64,000 nt of DNA, taken from Hirsutella rhossiliensis. Lineage: Eukaryota; Ascomycota; Sordariomycetes; Hypocreales; Ophiocordycipitaceae. Below the pieces are notes generated by a model. It was not told the DNA's origin and searched no databases. It saw only the letters and a program-made list of their open reading frames with translations. A program made the position numbers and the translations under genes. Below, piece by piece: positions 57,147 to 64,000 of the stretch. The stretch lies in assembly GCF_020360975.1 (NCBI RefSeq), contig NW_025408679.1, forward strand, positions 558,001-622,000, read 5' to 3'. The first letter of the stretch is position 1; each line of letters begins with the position of its first letter.

Positions 57147-59767
57147 CTAGCTGCTGGAAATGCTCCGTAGCCGTCTCGTGAGACTGTGCCGGCGGCTGTG
57201 CCCACATGAAGCCGTCGTGATGTGCCTGTGACGAGGAGGCGGTTCTTGCCACTGTGACGGCGCCGGCGCCTGTACGTATACAGGCACAATTGGTGTAGGC
57301 GGTGGCATCACATAGTATCCCTGTGACGGCGGCGCCGGCTGTGGAAGTGAGGGCATCGTCGTTTGGTATCCCTGTGACACCAGCGGCACCTGTGGAAGTG
57401 AGGGCACCTGTGATAACAGCACCGGCGTTGCTGCTGCTTGTGACTTGATGAAATCACCGATCTGCTGGGCAAGATCGTCAACCCGGCTGCTCACGGAAGC
57501 AAGTGTATTCGACCTCTTGTTCATGATAGTGGTGCCTGTGCCCTTCCTCTTCTTCTTTTGCGTCTCTGGTGGCCGTGATACGAGCTCTGGGTTGGCTCTA
57601 TGCTCCTCTTGCTCCCAAGCACTAAGGATCCGGCCCGTAGATGCCTCTAGTGGAGGGGATACCGCGTCTACTGTTTCCACGCCGGCGAGGCTGGACAACG
57701 TCAGGATCGGCTTCGTGGTCTGCATCGATATATTGCTGTTGTTCAGGCTGCTAGTAAATTAGTATAGTACTTATGGCTGGAGCAAGATACTTACAGTCAC
57801 GCCGTAAACCCGCCAGTGGTTATCAATAAGATGCAATGGTATAAGGGCGGCCGCGTCAGCCTGGATCAAATCGCGGATTGTATGCCGGCAGGGCAGCCCC
57901 CATTGCATCGTGAAAGCACCCGTACAAATCGTAGGCATGCCTCGATTATCGGCAAGCTCAGCCCGGCTAGCCTAACTTGCCTGAAGATCTGTTTCATCGG
58001 CTGCCAGCCAATTTTTCGGTGCAGTGACTTCATAATCGTCTGCTTGGCCCATTCAACTCTAGCTCTTGCAAACTCGGATTGAAGCTTCTCGCGATGCTTC
58101 TTTTGCCGATGGGTAACGAGCCCTCTGATGTGCTCTTGTAGCTGATGGAGGTCAATGAAGCGGTTGCGTAATCGTGACTTCAACTCGTGATGTGTGCTCT
58201 CCACACGGGAAGTTACCGTAATGTTATAATTTCGGTACTGTTGGATAGCGTAGGTGGAAAACTGGGCACGCCATGGCCAGTAGGTTGTACGGAGGTAATT
58301 AACGAGAGCTATAAGAGGAGCTATTTAGTAAAAGGTTAGAGTAGGAGGGTAGTTAGGGCTAGGGTTACCTGGCTGATCCGAAAACTCTATACAGAGTAGA
58401 TCCCACTGATCTCTGCACTCCTCAGCCGTGCGAGCCCTAAAGACTGAAACCCAGGCATCACGGATACCGTCAGCTGTGTGCTCAAAAGTCCGCCTTGGAG
58501 CCGGGGGTATTGGGTTTCCATCGTCATCTTCACGATCATCTTGTTGCTCAACGCACTGATCTGCCAGTTGTGAGGCATGTTGAATCTGGTAATCAGTGGC
58601 ACGGTCGATAGGTCGGTCCTCGTCAATGGCATTATCTGCCTGTATAGGGTCGTCGAGAGCGGCTGCTGCAGCGAGGCGAGTCTCCTGTTCTGGCCTATCT
58701 CCGCCAATCTCGGTGCCATCGAGGGATCCTTCCCACTTCTTCTTGATGTGAAGGATCACGTTCTTCATCATATGCCAAACGCACACTTGTTGTTGCGTTG
58801 ATGGGAAGATAGAGTCAAGGGCGTTCTTCAGGGCGGTATCAAAGTCGGTAATCACAACGCCCGGGTCCGGAATATCAGCCTGCCGACCAGCCTCACGCAA
58901 CTGTGAGAGGATCCATTGGAACGCGCCTTCGTCTTCCTTGGCAGTGAGGCCAAAGCCTACACTGAAGCTCTTGTGTAGCCCTGTTGTGCCAATGATCTGT
59001 AGAAGCGGCATGTTAAAGCGGTTGACCTTATACGTATTATCCATGATAAGGAGCTCGGGTTACGCTTCCAGTCAGCAATACAGTCATCGTATGTCCAGAA
59101 AAACCTCCAAACCTTCCCATTAGGGCCACGGTCAACTGCATAGTAGCTGATTTCCCCTTTGCTTTAGCATCTTTGAGTACATCGAGGAAGGCTTGTGTAG
59201 ATGTAGAGGCGCCGTAACGGAAGGCACGAAGTTGCAGCTGGATGAAGTGTATATCAGAATCGGTAATAAGGAGCTCAGGATATTCCTGTCGGATAGCATC
59301 CACGATATCCCTGCTCTTGTTATTGACGTTCTTGCTAAGCCCTCGACGAGGCTATGAAGACGCTCGATGCCGAATTTGCGTTGGCTTCGTTGACGGACGA
59401 TGGGGTTAGCAATTGGCTCAAATAGAGGTTCGTGGTTATGAGAGCCGTGCTTGATGGTGACTTTGAATGCATTGCAACGTCGGTAGAAGCGGATGTAACA
59501 GCGAAAGTCACATCCCGACTTCTTGGATGACGTCTTGTATATACCCTCTGCCTCGTCCCAGGGCCTATACTGACCACTGTATTCACAGCGGATATTGGCT
59601 TCCTTGCGCCTAGGCTTGCCGGTATTCTTGCTATTTGCAACGACTACGACGTAGCCAAGGAGCTCTTGCGTAGCTTTGAGTGTTTCAAGCGCCTCATCAT
59701 ACGTATCGAAAGACATCTCCGTGATAGCCTCGGTGCTACTGTTGGTATTGCTTTCGGTCGAATTCAT
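57147..59767 (-). pseudogene. MULE transposase (FAR1 DNA-binding, MULE DDE, SWIM-type zinc finger), frame-broken
   Basis: Would catalyse excision and integration of the element. Starting at ATG 59767 (MNSTESNTNSSTEA), a FAR1/WRKY-GCM1-like domain holds C-x-C and HGSHNHEP. After frame corrections the MULE domain has catalytic Asp in MDNTYKVNRF, Asp in VVITDFDTAL with WHMMKNV, and Glu in RVESTHHELK. A 48-nt intron (58368-58321) keeps frame. The SWIM-like CTGAFTMQWGLPCRHT and a basic C-terminal region follow. Frame jumps occur near 59340, 59154, 59056 and 57931; each needs one added base, three of them in G runs of the coding strand. It is either a decayed transposase or base-call errors. Confidence 0.85.
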
Positions 59768-59934
59768 CGGGACGATTGACTAGACGTGACTATTGCGGTA
59801 GGCGGCGGCGGCGTTGCTGTTGTGTTGAGTCAAGTGGTGATAGCTTCAATTGTTGATGATTGCGAAAATGCAGATGGCGGCCAAAAGGCAGGTGGCTGGG
59901 CGGGTGGGCGGCGGCGATGGTCACGGCAAGCCAG

Positions 59935-60040
59935 GGCGTTGGGAAAGCGCGCGCCAAATTTTGGTGGCGGGGTCTTCTTCCAAATGGGGCTTAGGTCGGG
60001 AGTGTATGTTTGAAAATCAGGAGTGTATGTTTGATTACTC
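59935..60040 (-). repeat. Right terminal inverted repeat of the MULE
   Basis: 106 bp, inverted match to 56523-56628; it ends GTTTGATTACTC at 60040. Confidence 0.92.
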
Positions 60041-60049
60041 GTCTGGAAC
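60041..60049 (+). repeat. Right 9-bp target site duplication of the MULE
   Basis: GTCTGGAAC, identical to 56514-56522. Confidence 0.9.
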
Positions 60050-60745
60050 ACGCCGTTGTCCCCGCCGGGCTTGGCGGCATCCCTGATCAGGTAAGGGTGT
60101 CCCACTTGTGCCCATCCCGCCAAGAGTCTATAAATAATTAACCAACGTCCGGTATCCCCTATTTAGCGTGTACTGACTGTATGTACTCCTCCTTTCCCTT
60201 TCCCTTTTACGGAGTATGTACTTTGCTTATTATTGGCTGCTGTTCTTTGCTAGGTCTTTGCTAGGTACCCTGTCTCTACTGTATATCTCCCTACCTACAA
60301 ACCTTTTGCATAGTGCAGCTGGTACAGGTGTATTCTTCAGCTTCAATCAACACATCTCTTTGGGCCTTCACAACTTGGCTCTCTTTTCCTCGTGGATAGC
60401 CTCATTAAGGCAGGCCGCACGAGATGTTTACGTGGCCGTTGTGTTCGGAGGAGGGGGGCTTTTACTCGGGGGCTTTTACTCCGGGACTGTTATAATATGG
60501 GCGCTTACGCTATTGGTTCTAGTTAATGCCCGGCCGGGGGTGCACCAGGACCGACCGGGCCGACCGGGCCAAGCCGGGCCGGCCGGGCCTAGCCGTGCCC
60601 CGGTTATTGGCACTGGCATACTCGGAATTGACCACGCCTTTCAGCCTGTGTTCTACGTGCTTGGTTTCGCCGCTACAGGCCACCCACCTCTCCATCATTT
60701 CCCCATGGCCGTACGAGCACTCGGGAGTCGATCGAAACGTCAAGT
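60050..60745 (+). promoter_or_regulatory. Upstream region of the bANK gene, with GC-rich tandem repeat
   Basis: About 700 bases. A TTTGCTAGG direct repeat lies near 60246-60263, a TACGGAGTA nonamer at 60208, and an imperfect CCGGGC(C/A)-type tandem at about 60530-60600. A 177-codon frame at 60216-60749 covers most of it, with a hydrophobic start and collagen-like PGRPGQAGPAGP from the GC tandem. I regard it as chance because it overlaps the bANK start. Confidence 0.35.
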
Positions 60746-61782
60746 ATGATGCCGGAGGATGCCTGTTCTGGAGTCTCGGCTCTTACACGCAATGACATGG
60801 ACGCAGCAGAGCGGAGACGTATGCAAAACAGAATAGCACAGCGCAATCATCGTAGGTCCTGGCTCTGTCTGCATTGCCCTCCCAGGCCTGGTATCAGAAC
60901 GAGCAAATGTTAACCCACGCGTGCCCTTGTCATGTAGGCGAGAGGCGAAAGCGTCACTCGTCGCAGCTCGTCGACAAGAAGAGCAACGACAGCGTCACCT
61001 GGACTCAACCCTACACCATCCCTCGGCCGCCAGCACGAGCCCGGCAGGAGAAGCAGCAGCAGCTGGAATGGTCGCAACCGCCGTCCAAGTCAAAGACCCA
61101 GCCTCGTCATCAACTCACCACCGCCCTTCAAGGACCTACTCCATTCAGCCTACCTCTACCAGAGCAACAGCAGCATCCGCTGCACCAGGTCCCACCTCGA
61201 TCGAATCTTGGGCCCACTGACGAGGACCACGATGACAATCACGATGTCCATCGAGATGATGCGGCGGGCAATGTTTTATTCGACAACAATCAGCCTTCGG
61301 ACCACACATCAGACACAATGCATCTCAAAGACCTACTCTGGCTAGGCGAGTTGGATAAGCTTTCGGGCTACAACGCACTGCATCTAGCAGCATACTACGG
61401 CCAGGCCAGCATCGTGCGGTTGCTCCTGAAAACACGCCCTGCAGACGTTGACCTTTTGACCGACCACGGCCAATCCGCCCTGCACATTGCCATCGCAGGG
61501 CTTCATGTCGACGTCGTCGTCGCACTGCTGGATTATGGAGCAGATCTAGTCCTACCAGACAACCTCGGCCGGACGCCGCTTCATGTTGCAGTCATGGCGG
61601 GCGCACATGACGCGGCCCGGCTGCTAGTAGATCGTCGCCTAGAGTGTCTTCATGTTCGAGACGTGACTGGATGCACTCCTCTGCACGTCGCCGTCATGCT
61701 GGGCCACGACGATGTTGTGCGTCTGTTTCTAGGCCGAGGGGGGGCGCCGTCATTCTATGATTCTATTCTAGTCGCGTCCTGA
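60746..61782 (+). CDS. bANK transcription regulator (bZIP basic region plus ankyrin repeats, TOXE-like)
   Basis: Exons are 60746-60851 and 60938-61782 (316 aa; ATG 60746 or the adjacent 60749). The intron has a GTAGGT donor and splits the basic region, which reads ERRRMQNRIAQRNHRERRKR and has the bZIP N-x7-R signature (N28, R36). No heptad leucine zipper follows; instead there is a Gln/Pro/Ser-rich linker (60-180), then four ankyrin units such as GYNALHLAAYYGQASIVRLL and GRTPLHVAVMAGAHDAARLL. A bZIP basic region with ankyrin repeats but no zipper defines the bANK family of Cochliobolus carbonum TOXE, pathway-specific activators of secondary-metabolite clusters. No biosynthetic core gene lies within this window; a target cluster could lie beyond the right edge. 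Confidence 0.85.
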
Positions 61783-63278
61783 GTTTTCAGTTTTGTATAG
61801 AGGCTTTTTGCTTGATTGATTAGATGTTCACCGTTCAAGCAGCAAGTAGATGGATAGTCAAATACAGAAGTCCAACATGCCTCTCACACGTTAAATCTTT
61901 TCTGCTTGAATCGGACACGACAATCGGCTGTCGCTCGTATGGTCCATCTACCTCCGCAATTGCCGCCCGCTCCGGTAGGCTTCCGACTATTAATCGTTTC
62001 CGCGGAAAGCGACGCAATGGATCTTGGAAACCGCGCTGTGCTTGGCCAATACCCGCAGCATTGTTTTCCCTAGGTATCCCGTGGCGCCAGGAAGCATCAT
62101 GGTGGTACCTTATGTTGAGGAGTGTTGTCTGTGCTTGGTGCCTTTGCCAACCTCGATGTCTTCTTCCAAGGCTGTCTCCGCTTCCCAGAGGCATCGCGTC
62201 GCATACGGTCTTGTGCGCCCGCGTAAGATATCACTACGAGGATGGCTATTAGTGTCCAGGAATATAAGGGACAAAAGAATGATGGTTGCTGGAAAAGATG
62301 TACCAGAATCTAGAAGGGGGATTCCACGTACTAGGCAACGACGCACACCTCGGCGCCGTCAGACTGAACATGCTCGAGCCATTTCTCACTGACCCTGGGC
62401 TTCAGGGAGGACACAGCAACGTGACAAGCACCTCGTCTCATCATTTCACTGGCAGAGAGACAGGCCCAGCTCTCCGGCAAGCCCAAGGCTAGATGAGGTT
62501 CGACTTCCACTGCGATATCTGGCTCGCCAATCGTGTCTAGGGCAGCCTCTAGAGCCTAGGAGAAAAAAGAATAGGCTTAGGACGTAATCTCTCCAGTAAG
62601 CACCTGATAGCTAGTCAACTGCCTCCTATGTCACTTGCGAGCCGCCAAGGACTAATAAGAACTATTAACTCGTAAAAGACGGTTTCTACTAGATCTAGAT
62701 CTTGACCGGGCACATGGCTTCCATGTATGGCTCGGCACAGGGCTCTATGTAATGGGAATAGTAGGCTTTGTAGCATCCTGGCGTCTGCTAGGGAAGCTCT
62801 AATGGCAAACATAGTACCGTTTATGTTAGCCAGGGACCCAACAAAGCCCCGATAGCACGCCACTCGGATGGCGTCTGTGCCTGGCGCTATACCTGCAAAT
62901 TTCATCAACATTCACAAAATGCATCACATCCCGTCGACCAAGAGCAATACATGGCAGCATCGGTGCCAGCTGGTTTACCGCCAAGAGCCACAGTAGCTAA
63001 TTGACCACAACGAGGAGCCCGTGCCGGCCGAGGCCCCCATGCCATTCAACGAAGATGACGAAATCGCAGAAAAATTCCCGGAGGCCCGTCGAGAGGAACA
63101 AGGCGATGGCGAGCCGCTTATCTCGACGCTTCACTTGATCGATTCGGCGTCTCTTTTCCGTGCCTTCATGACTATTCGCAAGGCGCGGGAAACGACGTAT
63201 CGTGACATAGCGCACTTTGTCAACGATCCAACAGAGCTATACCACTCTTTATGCCTGGGCCTGTTACGGGGTCAGCAC
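61783..63278. other. Unassigned stretch before the retrotransposon
   Basis: About 1.5 kb. Open frames at 61835-62194 (-), 62286-62492 (+) and 62615-62911 (-) lack recognisable domains. The plus frame from 63021 (PFNEDDEIAEKFPEARREE... ending LLRGQHC) has coding-like composition but ends within a few bases of the LTR boundary at 63279, so it may be a gene fragment cut by the insertion. No function can be assigned. Confidence 0.4.
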
Positions 63279-63435
63279 TGTTAGCACAGGTGCTGGGCGT
63301 AATTGATGTAAATTGAGCTACAAAGAGTGTAAAGGGGAGACGTGTCTACATCGCTCCCTTTAGGAGTCGTGTCCGTGGCGCTCGCACGTGACTAGTCTGG
63401 CCATGCCAGATCTACACATCGGGGCGTAGCCCACA
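63279..63435 (-). repeat. 157-bp long terminal repeat of a Ty3/gypsy element
   Basis: Read on the minus strand it begins TGTGGGCTACGCC and ends GTGCTAACA (TGT...ACA). On its 5' side on that strand is a purine-rich tract (GAGAGGAGTAGGGG), as expected for the polypurine tract that primes plus-strand synthesis. The partner LTR would lie outside the window, so the identification rests on ends, tract and the adjacent chromodomain. Confidence 0.65.
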
Positions 63436-63531
63436 TTAGCCCCTACTCCTCTCTGGCGCTGGTGCCCTTTTCCTGTTCCTGGTCCTCTACAACGATCGTA
63501 GGGCCGTCGTCTATAGGGTCTGGTGCCGTTA

Positions 63532-64000
63532 CTATCGACGGGGCGTCGCCATTAGTCCTAGCCCGTAGTGGTCCGCGTATTCTCTTGCCCTGTATCTGCA
63601 GCTGTGGTTGTATTCCTTCGACTTGCCCTGGATTTGGGCCGGCTGTGCTTCCGTTGCCACTCGTCGGTGCTGGTATGGTCCATCGTTTTCGAGAGCCGGG
63701 CCGTATCTCTGTTCGTACTTATCCAAGGCCGCTGTCTGTTGCATATTGTCTAAAGAGGTCCAGGTCGGGTCTTGCCAACCTTGCCAGCGTACAAGGACTT
63801 CCCGCCTACGGCCGCGGCCGGTTCTCTTCCACCTAGCGCATAGTATTTCCTCTACTACTTGGTGAGCCTCCCCGTCTACTTGGATAGATGGGGTTGAGCG
63901 TCTGTGCGTTGCTGACCAGGCATTGGGTCCGTCCCCGCTCTCCGGAGTTGGTCGACGTGGAACCTATTATAGCAGCCCTCGGGAGGTCTGCTAGTTCAAC
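63532..64000 (-). pseudogene. Gypsy polyprotein C terminus with chromodomain, partial and frame-broken
   Basis: From the window edge the minus strand reads PEGCYNRFHVDQLRRAGTDP, the end of a gypsy integrase region, then after a one-base shift at the C run complementary to 63890-63893 it continues as a chromodomain: HQVVEEILCARWKRTGRGRR, then REVLVRWQGWQDPTWTSLDN and ALDKYEQRYG. Integrase-linked chromodomains direct insertion to heterochromatin marks. The uncorrected first frame would stop at HLSK. The tail after the chromodomain runs about 60 residues to the stop at 63532. Confidence 0.8.

Larger units (their letters stand above)
56523..60040 (-). mobile_element. Mutator-like (MULE) DNA transposon, complete by its ends
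   Basis: A 3518-bp element bounded by 106-bp terminal inverted repeats (56523-56628 and 59935-60040) that start GAGTAATCAAACATACACTC and differ at about one position. It is flanked by a perfect 9-bp duplication. It carries one minus-strand transposase gene with FAR1-type and MULE (DDE) domains, broken by several one-base shifts. Each TIR has an internal direct repeat of TCAAACATACACTCC, possibly a transposase-binding site. The interior at 56629-57146 has no gene and includes a 37-bp block also found upstream of the gene at 53691. Confidence 0.92.
63279..64000 (-). mobile_element. Ty3/gypsy (chromovirus-type) retrotransposon, 3' end, truncated by window edge
   Basis: Minus-strand element consisting of the C-terminal pol coding region with chromodomain (63532-64000), a polypurine tract near 63440-63455, and the 3' LTR (63279-63435). 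The remainder lies beyond 64000. Fungal chromodomain elements of this kind are common RIP targets, but this copy is not obviously RIP-mutated. Confidence 0.8.

Noticed and set aside
60216..60749. 177-codon frame with hydrophobic start and collagen-like stretch
   Set aside because: It overlaps the bANK start, its Gly-Pro run comes from the CCGGGC tandem, and no signal or domain is convincing.

Overview
The window is nuclear DNA of a filamentous ascomycete. The evidence is short GT-AG introns (about 46-110 nt) with CTAAC-type branch points, GC-rich coding regions, HET, SesB-type NLR and PalH proteins typical of Pezizomycotina, and AT-shifted, ORF-free repeat copies that look like repeat-induced point mutation (RIP). 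A Sordariomycete, probably in Hypocreales, fits best; that placement is inference.

Positions 1-34 kb are mostly conserved core sequence: an O-methyltransferase with a one-base frameshift, the ambient-pH sensor palH, a ceramide synthase (lag1), an Hmt1-type ABC half-transporter, a 9.2-kb gene-poor stretch rich in small tandem repeats, a conserved 154-aa protein, the AAA-ATPase cdc48, the Elongator-associated P-loop protein kti12, a fungal protein with a possible restriction-nuclease-like core, and a short-chain dehydrogenase.

Positions 34-56 kb change character. After an ORF-free remnant comes a dense accessory island: a non-secreted trypsin-like serine protease, an ankyrin gene with an in-frame TGA, a convergent vWA gene, a small lectin-like beta-propeller candidate, an ankyrin-vWA fusion paralogous to the split pair, a SesB hydrolase/NB-ARC/TPR NLR divergent from a HET-domain gene, and two small Q/N-rich genes, one with a C-terminal ankyrin module. 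These families are associated with fungal non-self recognition and regulated cell death. The repeated pairing of a cytosolic protease, vWA, ankyrin and NLR genes makes this the best candidate here for an undescribed conflict system.

Positions 56-64 kb hold a MULE DNA transposon with 106-bp terminal inverted repeats, a perfect 9-bp target duplication and a frame-broken transposase, then a TOXE-like bANK regulator (bZIP basic region plus ankyrin repeats), unassigned sequence, and the 3' end of a Ty3/gypsy element (157-bp LTR plus chromodomain) running off the right edge.

All gene models come from reading the sequence alone. Splice sites were checked for phase, but expression, starts and family names need database confirmation.
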